Shown here one piece after another: positions 1-11,149 of a DNA stretch of 64,000 nt. Under the pieces are notes generated by a model. The model saw only the letters and a list, made by a program, of their open reading frames with translations, did not search any database and was not told the DNA's origin. Location: contig JAPYXD010000308.1 in NCBI GenBank assembly GCA_030998225.1, positions 8,628,001 to 8,692,000 on the forward strand, in the 5' to 3' direction. Position numbers and translations under genes: made by a program. Numbering within the stretch: position 1 is the first letter of the stretch; each line of letters starts with the position of its first letter. This stretch comes from Diplolepis rosae (lineage: Eukaryota; Arthropoda; Insecta; Hymenoptera; Diplolepididae).

Positions 1-385
1 AGAGATTTACGAGAATTATCAGAAACCAGTCTTAAAAGTTTTGGTTTTTTTCATAAAGTTTTTTTCAAAAACACAAAAAATGCTCCTATTTTGACAATTT
101 TTGTCGGATGTAGCTGGTTAACGAACTTGTCTTTACTTTTTTCAGCTGCGATAATGTATGCATAAGCTCAATTCAATCCGACAATTTTTTTCTATCCAGA
201 GTTATCGAGTATATGACCTATTACTACTGCAGACGGACAGACAGACAGACAGACAGACACTTTCGTAAAAACCGTTTTTTCTGACTCAGGGGATTTCAAA
301 ACGTAAAGATTTGACGAAAATTCCGAAAATTATTTTTCACATAAAACCAAAACCTTAATTCTCATATGATAAGAATCTAGAAGAC
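1..385. repeat. Right tail of a dispersed repeat with a (GACA)n tract
   Basis: This stretch aligns by eye with 59391-59762: the same order of blocks occurs, including GGTTAACGAACTTGTC, AGCTCAATTCAAT, a CAGACAGACAGACA run (about 236-260), ACTTTCGTAAAAAC and CAAAACGTAAAGATTTGA. In the second copy it follows four ~155 bp tandem units and ends near GATGAGAATG. Here the window opens inside the last unit and the copy ends near TAATTCTCATATGATAAG. It is therefore the end of a dispersed element whose left part lies outside the window. No coding capacity is visible. Confidence 0.75.
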
Positions 386-1129
386 ATCAAATTTAGATCT
401 TTCTTAATAATATTAATAACTCTAAAATTAATTAACATTGTCAAAAGTCTGTAGTCTCATTTCAAAGGTAAGTTTGCATATTATTTTTCTAACTAATTAA
501 GATGTTTTTGGAATTTTTCTGCTAGATTCTGCTCTAGAATCAAAGATGGTAATGAAAAATCATCAAATTTCAAATGATGATTGTACTACATTCATTTGAA
601 GAATTCAAAAAATCCAAACTATCAATATTTTGATAAAAATTTCTAAATTTATTAAAATATGATATAGGTCGATTTTTAAAAACTTCTTGAAGAAGCTACA
701 TATTTTAAAAATTGCATGACTTTTTTGAATTCTGTTCAACCCCAAGATAGAATCCAGAAAAGAATTTCTAAAAATATTTTGATTAGGTTAAGAAATCACT
801 ATGAAGACATACTGAAAAAACCTTTTGAAATCTAAATCTAAATTAAAATTTCTTTTGTAATATCTTTCTATAAAATAAAACACTTTGACGAAAGTTGAAA
901 CTCCAGGTCAATCTGTAATTTCCGATGGTAGTTTATATATATGTATACATACGAATTGTCATGTAAAAGATGTTAAATTCCAAAAAATTGTATTCAATGT
1001 ATTTTATTTTTTAGCAACCGTTTGTCGACTTAGCTTCATATCAAGAAAAGTTTGAGGTGTAAATTCACATACAATTTATGTATTTTCTTAAATCAGCAAA
1101 CACTTCATTTACATTCATCTATTGAAATT
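386..1129. other. AT-rich stretch with a degenerate repeat copy (about 520-850)
   Basis: No gene is visible. About 520-850 resembles the inverted arms at 22500-22700 and 26550-26720 in block order: a TATTRRAATATGATA-like start, CGATTTWDAAAAACTTCTT, a TTTTGAATYCT/CARAAAA block and GACATAC. It appears to be an old, decayed copy of the same repeat. Confidence 0.4.
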
Positions 1130-1800
1130 GCCATATGTCTTAGGTAAGAAAAGATAATTTTGCTTCCAAAAATAGAAAAATTATTATTGAAGAGATCATT
1201 TCAAAGAAAAGAGATTAATTTCCAAGAAAAATATTTGAAGCATAAGAAAAAATAAATTTAACAAATTTTATTTTTACCCCGACATTTTTTCTTATCGCTT
1301 CAAACCAAATTTAAAAAAAAATGATGTGATTCAAATAAATCAAGAATCGTTTTTTCAGGAAAAAGACCTAATACAACCTAGCCGTTTCCATATTTCTAAA
1401 ATGAATAAGTTTTTACCAAATTCAGTAATTTTTTTACAAGAATTTTTGTTTTGGAAATTTTATTTTTAATGCTTTTAGCCATTAAAGAATTTATTATAAT
1501 TTCCAAAAAATGGAAACGGTTAAGTTGTAGAAAGCCTTTTTCTTAAAAAAATTATCCGTGATTTCACAGAATCACATCATTTTCTAAAATTTGGTATGAA
1601 GCGATAAGAAATCAAGTCCGGGTAAAAATAAAATTTGTTAAATGAATTATTTTTTTATGTTTTAATTTTTTCTTGGAAACTAATCTCTTTTCTTCCAAAT
1701 GATCTCTTCAATAATAATATTGCTATTCTTGAAAAAAAATTTATCTATTTTTGCCTGAAGTCTAATTTTTGTGGATGAACTACCTGAAATCAGCAAAAAC
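1130..1800. mobile_element. Foldback element, TTAA family 1
   Basis: Two arms of about 320 bp are inverted copies of each other around roughly 1460. CGTTTCCATATTTCTAAAA on the left mirrors CAAAAAATGGAAACG on the right, and CTTATCGCTTC mirrors GAAGCGATAAG. The right end reads AATTTTTGTGGATGAACTACCTGAA, matching the terminus of related copies at 21404 and 30459. There it is preceded or followed by TTAA; here the target has decayed to TGAA. There is no open reading frame, so the copy is non-autonomous. TTAA flanks in sister copies suggest a piggyBac-type or other TTAA-targeting transposase. Confidence 0.7.
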
Positions 1801-2159
1801 TTCATTTACATTTATTTATCGAAATTTTCATGCCAAAGATGTTACCTATTACAAAAATGTTCAAACCCTTCATTTTTTAAACTTGTATTTCATCTTGAAT
1901 GATATCTTATTATAAAATATTCTCTACATAATTTAAAAAAAAATGCTGAAATCGATATTTTATTTCGAATCTTTAAGCATTTATTGATTTTAAATTTGAT
2001 TAAAAAATTATTTTTCAAGTATTTAAATCATCTTAAAATTTCACAAAATCTTTTAGATACTTATTTCAGATCAATATTTTTCAAAGTATATAGAAAAAAA
2101 GTGTAATTTTTTTAATGTTATATTCCGTAATTTTGAATTCTGAGTCTATTTTGCGCCTC
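1801..2159. other. AT-rich stretch, nothing recognised
   Basis: Short homopolymer-rich sequence. I see no open frame, repeat pair or RNA motif that can be supported. Confidence 0.5.
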
Positions 2160-2480
2160 CTTTGCATGAAGTCGAGAAAAATACAATTTCTGATTTTAAC
2201 TCGACAACCGACAGCGTGAAATCGAAGCAAGTTAGTGGGGATACACTGACATGACGCGCTTCATTGTGTGTGCTCCCACATGTTATTATAACAGCGCGGA
2301 CCTTTAATTTTAGTTCGAAAAAGATCCGAAAAAGCTGTACGCAATTGGGGGCGCTGCAAAAGTGATAAACAGTAGCTCTGTTTTACTCTTCAAGTAGTAG
2401 CATGAACCTTACATTTTAGTTCCCAAGAGCATTTCGCAATAGGGCGCGCTGCGGAAAATCACTCGAAATCAAATACATTA
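2160..2480. repeat. Copy of a GC-richer dispersed repeat
   Basis: Contains GACAGCGTGAAATCGAAGC, GACACGCGCTT-like and TGTGCTCCCACATGT blocks. These also occur at 18778-18897, inverted at 18978-19093, and in part at 28985-29260. The sequence is clearly richer in G and C than its surroundings. Related ATCGAAAAAGC-like and GGGCGCGCTGC blocks continue to about 2480. No coding capacity is seen. Confidence 0.55.
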
Positions 2481-2772
2481 CTTTAGCAATCTCCCAACTC
2501 ATCTCTGGCATTGTAACGAGGAAGCGAGGAGAATAAGGGGAAATGGGACGAGTCGTTCTTGCATGCAAGAGTGACGAGGAAAGAAAAATGGCAACGTGCC
2601 CCGTCTTCGCTCCCTACCCGCTTCACACCGACTGCTACTACCGGCGCGGCAAAGCTGTTTACTGTAATCATACTGTTTAGATAAAACTTTTGTGAAAGTG
2701 ATGTTCATTGTATTTATGAATTGATGTGCTGTTTTTTTTATTTAAAATGCCTTCAGCGTATATAAATTAGAC

Positions 2773-3351
2773 AACAATTCAGTTTCTGTATTCAAAGTTC
2801 CAAAGGATGAAAAGTGCAGAAAAGAATGGGAAGAAGCTATTCGTAGTGTGATACCTACGTTATCAGAATGAAAACCTGGGCAGGTAGTTTGTGAAAAACA
2901 TTTCAAAAAATGTGACATAAAAAGCAGTCTAAAGAAGTATGACAAATTTGGAAATGAAACATTGAATGTGAGTATAGAACACTTACCTGATATATCATAT
3001 ATAAACAAATATTTTTAAGAACTTGAGGGATATTGGATCTTTGAAATTATTTCATATATTTTTTTCAAGGTACTATTTAAGAGACATTATTTGAAAGATG
3101 AAACTGTTGCTCCATCAATTTTCATTGAAGACAAAGTACATTTATCAAGAGATTTGGAAGTAAATGGTATTCAATGCTCTACCATTTATTGTAAAAAACA
3201 TGAAAAATTGGACAAATGCACTGGAGGGGAAATTTTCTTGAATAATATTAGTAGTAACTTTTATCAAGAAGAGTCTGGTAAATTAATATTAATTTTCAAA
3301 TTTATCATTGAAAAAGCAAGAAAAATTGAAAACAACCTAGCTTCATTTTAA
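2773..3351 (+). pseudogene. THAP zinc-finger gene fragment, two exons, one nonsense codon
   Basis: Exon A (2773-2967) encodes the FKVP...EW...VCEKHF pattern of the THAP DNA-binding domain. It joins in phase 0, through a GTGAGT donor (2968) and a TTTTTCAAG acceptor (3069), to exon B (3070-3351), which continues RHYLKDETVAPSIF. That is the C-terminal end of a THAP fold (known AVPTIF box). The N-terminal C-x-C part is out of frame: the ATG at 2747 opens a different frame. A TGA at 2869-2871 sits where THAP proteins carry the conserved Trp. Exon B then runs 60 more codons without a recognised domain. THAP genes are P-element relatives, so this could be a transposon remnant or a dead host gene. 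Confidence 0.7.
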
Positions 3352-3769
3352 AAACTGTTGATTTTTTTCAAGCATACGAATGTTTACTTCATTTAGCAAT
3401 AAATTTAACAATGAAAAAAGGACAACAATTCGTATCACAAATCACTCCCGCCCAATGTTTACACTTTTATCCCCGTAAATCAAAGTTTTTTTTTATCTTT
3501 GAATTGTTAAATTGTACTGTCAATAAATATAATGCTTATTCAAACAAAGTATAGTCTTGTGATGTTTAATCAAATAAAAAATTTTAAAGAAGCGGAATAA
3601 GTAAAGTCTTGATTTTCAAATTTGAGCGCCGTGCTCCAACCTTACTTTTAGATTGCAGCGCTCGGTGCAACAGTTTATAGAAGCTTACGTTTTGGCCCCA
3701 AAATGTGAACGCCCCGCACTACCGAAGTGTCCAGACCTGTGTATACGACCGTGCCTATAAGGATAGTTT
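3352..3769. other. Intergenic, nothing recognised
   Basis: AT-rich sequence containing AATAAA-like signals (about 3400 and 3520) that could serve as poly(A) sites for the THAP fragment. There is a short GC-richer patch at 3625-3770. No open frame is worth calling. Confidence 0.4.
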
Positions 3770-4670
3770 AAATCACTAGCGTTGCACGATCACTAATGTA
3801 CTTCAAAGATAATTAAAAAACTTACTATAAACAAACTTTAACAATTTGTAAATATAGATGGCGCTGTTGTCGCAATGCTAAATAATGTCACTTACTCGCG
3901 TTGCTAGGTAACTAACGCACTTCTGAAATGAGTAGCGAAATGCATTCTGAACAATTTTAATAATTCGTAATCATAGGTGACGCTGACGTCGCGACAATAA
4001 ATAAAATAATTTGGGTCACTGGTGTTGCTCGATCGCCAGCGTGCTTCCAAATAAACGAAGAAAAATATTATAAACAAACTTAACGACTTGTAAATATAGA
4101 TGGCGCTGAAGCCGCAGTAATACAATTAATGAATAAAGGTAATATCAATCGCTCGTGTGCCCAATTGCTAATGCGCCTTTGAAATAACTAAAGGAAATAC
4201 TTCAAGCAATTTTTATCAATTTGTAAATATAGATGTCGCTGATATCGCGATATAACAAGTAATAAACAAAGGTTATCCTACTCAGTCGCGTTGTGCGGTT
4301 GCTTACCCACTAAACAAGAAATATATATTTTCAACAATCTTCTTAATAATCTATAGGTATAGATGGCGCTGTTATTGTGATATAAATAACAAACATAAGG
4401 ATTTTATTACTTGCGTTGTCCAATTGCTAACGCTCTTCCGAAGTAGCCGAAAACTATATTTTAAACAGTCTTCTATCAATTTATAAATGCAGATGGCGCT
4501 GATATTGCAATTTGACAATTAATAAATAAAGGTGATTCTTATCACTCGCGCTGCCCTATTGCTAACGCACTAATAAGAGGATGTATCTTTTTAAACCATC
4601 TTTTATAATTCATGTATATAGATGGCGCTGGTGTCGCGATAATAAACAACTTACCTAGACTTAGTCTAGA
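3770..4670. repeat. Tandem repeat, ~119-133 bp period, 7 copies
   Basis: The block ATAGATGGCGCTG recurs at 3854, 3973 (variant), 4096, 4229, 4359, 4489 and 4618, giving spacings of 119, 123, 133, 130, 130 and 129. Each unit also carries a CGCGTTGCnnnnTTGCTAACGCACTT block and a run of AACAATYTTnnATAATTYRTAAAT. Units have drifted substantially from each other, so the array is old. Open frames across it are chance frames through the repeat. Confidence 0.85.
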
Positions 4671-5017
4671 GTTCTGAGTTGGTTATATTACATTGAGAAC
4701 GGTAACGAGAATGAGAATATTACCGAGAATATAACCGGCAGATAAATTCTCTTAGAATTTATGAGAATTTTCTCATTTTGACTTTTTAAATGTTTTAAAC
4801 AATCAGAATCAATTATTTATTGCGTATAAAATTAGATTTCAACATTTCAAACATATTCTGATTGTATTTGATATGCGTCTGTCGAAATTTAATAAATATC
4901 ATAATCACAACACGTCGTCTGCCTGTTGCCGACGAAAAGTTGATCCTAATCAGACTGAATGAGACGAAGTGAAGGATATCAAATGCAATGGAAACATTAG
5001 TTTACATAATTAGAATA
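4671..5017. other. Intergenic, nothing recognised
   Basis: Includes short GAGAAT/ATTCTC inverted words near 4740-4780. No gene or repeat family could be assigned. Confidence 0.4.
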
Positions 5018-5582
5018 CACTACCGGTCAAAATTAGGGGACCACGTGTTTTTCGATGATTACTTAAATTATTTTAATTTTAATTTTGTGAGTGATGTAAT
5101 TTGCCCTCATTATGAATTGAATGCCATAAAAATTCTCTATAAAATGAGTTTAGAATGAAGTTGTTTTGTTAAATTTTGGAGAAGGTATTGCAAAAAAAGT
5201 CTAGATTTCAATGTTTTCTTAAATTTTAAAAAACTTTTAAAATAATCAACATTTATTGATGTTCTTGGGCTTATTTTAAAGCTAATATTCTTCCAAATCG
5301 CAGTAAATTGTCATTATAAATGCATAATTTTTTTCTTGCATTGTGCAAAGAGTTAAAATTGTAACAAAAACGAAGGGAAAATTCGAAAACATTCCATCTG
5401 CAGGGAAATCATAATAAAAATCATATAAATATATGTTTGAAGGGAGTACTATAGAAAATTCATGATTATATGTTTTATATACATTATAAAAATGTTTTTC
5501 TTAGCAAAAGCAATATTGGAATTTTTCCAATTTTTTTATTCGATCTTTAACCTAGTGCACTGTGCAAGAAAAAAATTATTGG
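5018..5582. mobile_element. Tc1-like foldback element, left part only
   Basis: Begins CACTACCGGTCAAAATT directly after a TA (5016-5017) and follows the left arm of the complete copy at 8262-9131 block by block (TGTTTTTCGATnATT, ACTTAAATTATnnTAATTT, TTGCATnnTGCAAnGAGTTAAAATTGTAAC, and so on). Just past the central loop the match stops and foldback family 2 sequence begins, so the second arm is missing. TIRs of the form CAGTACCGGTC with TA targets are typical of Tc1/mariner elements (known family trait). No transposase is present. Confidence 0.7.
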
Positions 5583-6031
5583 ATTTCCATGAAGCATGGC
5601 TTAGTCTTTTGGGGAAAAGATTCTCTATTACTCTACTGTTTCCAATTTTAAAAGTACAGTTTTCTGTTATTAAAAGCGTTGAAGCAATTTTTCAAAAAGA
5701 ATTTTTTTTTAAAATAGCTATATTTGAAGATTTTCTACTTATTTTCAAACTGGGAAACAGTAGGGTTATAGAGAATATTTTCCCTGGTAAAATAGGCCAT
5801 GATTTATGAAAATTCAATTATTTTCAAAAAATTTATAAGAAGGTTTAGTAAGGAAAGATTCTATTACAACAAATAATGTTAAAAGTATTATTTTTCGTGA
5901 TTTTTAAATTTTCTCCATAAGAAATAATTTTTTTCTGTTTCATATGAAACAACTAATGATATCATTTCAAGTCTCAAAATCATAAAAGAACTTTTTTCTT
6001 CAGAGACCTGTTTCTTGGCATGACAACTACC
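5583..6031. mobile_element. Foldback element, TTAA family 2, right arm
   Basis: Matches the right half of the complete copy at 10312-10976: GGAAACRGTnnnGTTnTAGAGAATATTTTC, ATTTTTCGTnATTTTTAAATTTT, and the terminus CAGAGACCTGTTTCTTGGCATGACAACTACC followed by TTAA (6032-6035). The left arm is mostly absent and is replaced by the Tc1-like half element upstream. An open frame crossing this junction (5462-5809) is a chance frame. Confidence 0.65.
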
Positions 6032-6035
6032 TTAA

Positions 6036-6841
6036 TGATAATATTTAACCCTCATATTTTCCGATAACGATGGGTACATACTTAGGAATAGGTAGAGAAT
6101 AGGTATAACTGATATCAATATTTTTTTACTAAAGCTGCATTCTCAAAAGTTTTTATACTACGATTTAAGCGTTTATGAAGGTCAAATGTTAAATTTTTTT
6201 TTTAAATGTACCTTAAGCTATATTACTCTATATTTTATATACTTTTATAAAAAGTTGAACAGTATTGAGGAAAATGAAAACAAAAGGCTGAAAATGATTA
6301 CTAAGATTCTGAAGCTCATTAAAGTAATAATGTGTTTTACATAATTAAAATACAATAATGTTCTATTTTGTTCTAATAAAAATTGTTTAAAGAATTTCAT
6401 GCAAATAAGACGTTTAATTTACTGAAGAAATTAATATAGTTCATTGAAATTTGTATAATTATGGAGATAATGTTAATTTAATATCTTTAGTATTAAATTC
6501 AAAGTGACCATAGCCTAAAATTTCAGCGGTGAAAAGTTTTAATATCTTGAGAGTAAAACAATTTCAAGGTTTATAATTAATTGAAGCTAAGTTCACTTGG
6601 CCACCAAGACGGCGTGCACAAGCGTTAAGAAAGGAATTGTGATTGGCAGCCTGGGTAGCGTGCACCAATCAGAACCACTGATCTCTATAATACACTGGAT
6701 GCACAATGCCAATGGGAAAGTCCGCAAAGTCATGTACCCAATTGAAGGCAGAGCCGCCATATTTGATTAGGTTGATTACAAAGAATGTTGCGGTAAATTC
6801 AAATATATTAAAAAGAGAAAAGTGTAAATATTATAGTAACA
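6036..6841. other. AT-rich intergenic with a GC-richer patch
   Basis: Nothing assignable. A GC-richer patch at about 6600-6780 contains CACCAATCAGAACC and ATTGGCAGCC words that could be CCAAT-like promoter motifs, but no gene follows that can be supported. Confidence 0.35.
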
Positions 6842-8189
6842 ATATGAAATCCATGCTTTTTTACCGGTATTAGTATTGATAGTATACATAATTAAACTAA
6901 TGAAACGAAATATATTAAATAATACTAAAATATAACTCGGCAATATTTATTATTATGGTATATAATGTTGTATATATTTAAATAGGCATATGTATTTATT
7001 TCATAACTATAATTAAATATAAATTTATTATAAATTTATCAAATATAGATTACAGAATTCAACAAGTAAACGTACCTTGGAGTAGTGTAATGATTATCTT
7101 ACGCTCTGAACGTGAACTATTAATAATAGTCATGTATAATAACTATTTTTAGTATAAATTAATTCGCGTTTCATAATTCAACCCATATGTACCTGTACAT
7201 AAACGGTTCTGAAAACTGGAAAAAAGCTCCATCCCCTTCTGTTTAAAAAAATGTTGAATTACTCGATCTTGTTGACGTATTTCATCATACGTTTAAATTG
7301 CTCAGGAGTAATAATTTGCTCCAACTGAAAGAAGTAATAGAAATAATTTTGAATATATACAAGAATGATAAACTATTGTATTTTGGTCGTTTGCGAACAT
7401 TTTAATTTATCAGAAAATAATAAAATTGGAAAAGAAACAAACCCTAAAATATAATTAATATAATTAATACTGAATGCAGATATTATATAAAAATTAAGTA
7501 TGTACCTTCTGTGACTAGTATGTTACTACATAATAGAATCCAATTCTATAAAGACCTAAGTAATAATATGGAAGATTATCACTAAAAAGTGCAAAACATC
7601 AGGTACGAAAGTACTTCACAAGCAGCAAATCTCTTAATTAAAAATCACCAGAGTATCACAAACAAGAAGTTTTAAATGTCAAACTAAAGTAGTGATTAAT
7701 TCAACACCTTAATTTTTAAACTACATGCAAAAGTAATAAATAAACAATTCTTAAAAGAAAACAATGATTTTATTTATTATTTTGTTTATTATTGCAATTA
7801 TTATTGATTTTTTTCTTTTAAGAATTGTTTATGTACAGGTACATATGGGTTGAATTATGAAACGCGAATTAATTTATACTAAAAATAGTTATTATACGTG
7901 ACTATTATTAATAGTTCACGTTCAGAACGTGAGATAATTTTTACACCACTCCAAGTTACGTTTACTTGTTGAATTCTGTAATATATATTTGATAAATTTA
8001 TAATAAATTTATATTTAATTATAGTTAAGAAATAAATACATATGCCTATTTAAATATATATAACATTATATACCATAATAATAAATATTACCGAGTTATA
8101 TTTTAGTATTATTTAATGAATTTCATTTCATTAGTTTAATTATGGATACTATCAATACTAATACCGGTAAAAAAGCATAGATTTCATAT
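6842..8189. mobile_element. Non-autonomous element with 362 bp inverted termini
   Basis: The left arm 6842-7203 and right arm 7828-8189 are close inverted copies. ATATGAAATCCATGCTTTTTT starts the left arm and AAAAAAGCATAGATTTCATAT ends the right. The arms share ACCGGTATTAGTATTGATA, GGCATATGTATTTATTTC, GAATTCAACAAGTAAACGTA and CCATATGTACCTGTACAT. The 620 bp between them has no coding frame. No target duplication is obvious at the outer edges. The arms look little diverged, so the insertion is fairly recent. Confidence 0.85.
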
Positions 8190-8261
8190 CGATCATACTC
8201 GATCATGTAAGGTTATGTCCGTTATATGTTTGCACGACGATTGCAAGGTCGTTAGCTCGTA

Positions 8262-9131
8262 CAGTACCGGTCAGAATTGTCCGGCCACCTGTTTTTCGAT
8301 AATTGCTTAAATTATCCTAATTTCAATTATGTGAGTGAAAAAATTTGTTCTCTTGATTAAATTTAAAGCTATCAAAATTCTTTATAAAATGAACTCAGCA
8401 TGAATTCGTTTTGTTAAATTTTGAAGAAGTTATTGCAGAAATAGTCAAGATTTCAATGCTTTCTTAAATTTTAAATAATTTTCGAAGTAATCAGCATTTT
8501 TTAATGTTCTTGGGCTCATTTTAGAGTTAAGATTCTACAGAAACGCATTAAATTATCATTATAAATCTATAAATTTTTTCTTGCATAATGCAAGGAGTTA
8601 AAATTGTAACAAAAAATTAAGGAAATTTCGAAAACATTTCATCTGTAGTTAAATCATAATAAAGATCATATGAATGTATATTTTAAGGGGATCCGATACC
8701 AAATTCATGATTAAATGTTTTATATATCTTATAAAAATGTTTTTCTAAGCAAAAGCAATACTGGAATTTTTCCAACTTTTTTATTTGAACTTTAACCTCG
8801 TGCAGTATGTAATAAAAAAGTTACACATCAATTCCAAGAATTTTGATCGATTTTGTAGAAACTTAGCTTTAAAATTAGTCCAAGAACATTAAAAAATGTT
8901 GGTTACTTTGAAAGTTATTCAAAATTTAAGAAAGCATTGAAATCTTGACTATTTCTGCAATAACTTCTTCAAAATTTAACAAAACGAATTCATGCTGAGT
9001 TCATTTTATAAAGAAATTTGATAGCTTTAAATGTAATCATGAGAACAAATTTCTTCACTCACTTAATTCAAATTAGGATAATTTAAGCAATTATCGAAAA
9101 ACAGGTGGCCGGACAATTCTGACCGGTACTG
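8262..9131. mobile_element. Tc1-like foldback element, complete, TA target
   Basis: Starts CAGTACCGGTCAGAATTG after TA (8260-8261) and ends CAATTCTGACCGGTACTG before TA (9132-9133). Each arm is several hundred bases and mirrors the other (GGCCACCTGTTTTTCGATAA against TTATCGAAAAACAGGTGGCC; GAAGTTATTGCAGAAATAGTC against its complement). The middle has no transposase frame. It is a palindromic, non-autonomous Tc1/mariner-type MITE; related copies are at 5018 and 51441. Confidence 0.88.
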
Positions 9132-9133
9132 TA

Positions 9134-9913
9134 ATTACTTTCTGTATATGTATTTACATTCAGTATAGGTAAGATTTTTTCCAGTAAATCAAAAATATGA
9201 CCAGATTTGAACAATTTAATTATGGATTTTAGGGTTAGAATTCTTTCAACTAAATTTACAGTTATCTGATGGTACGAGTGTTCTTTCTAACAAAAAATCA
9301 AAAGTGCTATAACTAACTCCAGCCAAGTCCAAAAGTAGTTCCTCTTTTTACAGTGACTCGTAGCCTTGAAAATAATGTCTTCCTGTTCCCAACTCTTGGG
9401 GTTCTCCACTCAATGATTTATCTCAGCATACTCCTTGGTTACCGTACTACAACATTTATTCTTTATCTTCTTCTGACTGGGTATCGTTAAAGTTTTTGCT
9501 TTAACAATATGAGTCTTATTGCATAAATCCATTGATCTCTTTGCTGTATTTGGCGTGCGGCAGTTGTGAATCGAAAAAATTTGCAATTGCTATTCGAAGC
9601 TGTATTTTTACAGTTAACTATACAACATGAAAAACCCATTGTTATTGAATTTTCCTATAACAACACGTACATATATTTACTCCATAAGTTTCACTTTTCG
9701 CCACTGCGAGCGCGGCGACCGATTCTTCTATCCCCTCTCGCCGAACGCTCGGTCCCTATAGGCACCGTGCGAAGTCATGGTAGGGAGAGTTAGATCGACG
9801 CCAGCGCACGCAGTGGATAATTTAGGCGTTAAAGGAGGCTGTTTTATATTTCCGAGCAATCAAAATACATGTGCAAATCTAAATTTTGTTTTAATTAAAA
9901 AAATATAGCTGAA
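9134..9913. other. Intergenic with a GC-richer patch upstream of a THAP fragment
   Basis: The open frame at 9566-9793 has no recognisable domain. The patch at 9690-9830 is GC-rich and could be a promoter or 5' leader of the THAP fragment that starts at 9914, but no motif proves it. On the minus strand, about 9310-9420 holds a short readable frame with WEQEDIIFKA-like composition that I could not identify. Confidence 0.35.
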
Positions 9914-10130
9914 ATGAGCCACCGAAGTTGTTGTGTTGTGAATTGTAAACATACAAGCAGGAAAAGTGAGTGTAAATTTTATAAATTTCCAACGTCTAAA
10001 TGGAAAATAAATCAAAGGAATAAGTGGGTAGCTGTAGTAATAAGGCAAAAGTTATTATTTCTACGGAACTCTTGGACATCTCGTACGTGTTCTGCTAGAA
10101 CGAGATTTTTAATTTTCGTTTGTGTTTGAA
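9914..10130 (+). pseudogene. THAP domain N-terminal fragment
   Basis: Opens MSHRSCCVVNCKHTSR with the THAP Cys-x3/4-Cys spacing, then KFYKFPTSKWKINQRNKW, which fits the FxxFPxxxxxRxxW part of the THAP zinc-finger fold (about residues 1-40). It continues to an SRTCSAR stretch near residue 57 that resembles the SRICSxHF box with the final His missing, then runs into a TGA. No second exon with the closing AVPTIF box was found before the foldback at 10312. It is probably a broken copy. Its relation to the 2773 fragment is family-level only. Confidence 0.65.
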
Positions 10131-10311
10131 ATTCTATTGTATGTTTAATTGATTGAAAACTTGTTTCAATAATTATATCCATGATGAATTTGAATCTGAA
10201 AATAAACAATTAATATTTATTCATTCAACAAGTGCCTAAAACTGTCATCATGAAATTACAATTTAATTCTTTATTATTTTTCTAGTCTGTTTTGATCTGT
10301 CATTAACTTAA

Positions 10312-10976
10312 AATAGTCGCCATGCCAAAAAACAATCTCTGGAAAAAGAAGTTTTTCTATGATTTCAAGACTGAGAATTATATCATCAGCCGTATCATAT
10401 GTAAGAAAAGACACTCTTTTTAATGAAAATATTTAAAAATTACGAAAAATAATATTTTAATAATGTTTTTTATAATATGATATTTCTTTACTATCGCTTC
10501 TTACCAATTTTTTGAAAATGATTGAAGTTTCTTAAATCATTTCTTATTTTTTCGGGGAAAATATTCTCTACAACTTGACGGTTTCCAATTTTTGAAAATA
10601 AATTCTTTAGTCACTAAAATAATTAAAAATCAATTTTCCAAAACAAAAATTTTGTAAACAAATTGCTGTATTCTATAATAATTTATTTATTTAAAAAAAT
10701 TGGAAACGGTCAAGTTGTAGAGAATATTTTCTCCGACAAAATAAGCAGTGATTTAAGAAACTTCAATCATTTTTAAAAAATTGGTAAGAAGCGATAGTAA
10801 GGAAAAATCCTATTACAAAAAACATTATTAAAAAATTATTTTTCGTAATTTTTAAATTTTTCCATTAAAAAAAGTGTCTTTCCTTACATATGACATCGCT
10901 GATGATATAATTTACAGTCTTGAAATCATAGAAAAACTTCTTTTTCCAGAGACTGATTTTTGGCACGACAACTACC
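10312..10976. mobile_element. Foldback element, TTAA family 2, complete
   Basis: Flanked on both sides by TTAA (10308-10311 and 10977-10980). The terminus AATAGTCGCCATGCCAAAAA mirrors the right end CAAAAATCAGTCTCTGG...GGTAGTTGTCGTGCC read on the other strand. The arms of about 320 bp pair over nearly their full length (ACTATCGCTTCTTACCAATTT against AAATTGGTAAGAAGCGATAG). No transposase is present. TTAA duplication is the hallmark of piggyBac and a few other superfamilies (known). The open frame at 10874-11077 crosses the right edge and is not a gene. Confidence 0.85.
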
Positions 10977-11149
10977 TTAACCTTATATTTACTGGTTTCT
11001 ATATCATTTTTATTATGGAAAATACTTGCTTTTTACTGCTTATTCCACACAAATACTTCACAAGGAAAAACAATTAAATTTTAAAGTGAGTTAAATTGTT
11101 TTTTGTTTTGTTTTTGTACCTAGTGTTCTTCGATACCAAAAAAATATTT

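Noticed and set aside
5462..5809. 115-codon open frame as a gene
   Set aside because: It spans the junction of two foldback elements and has no domain features.
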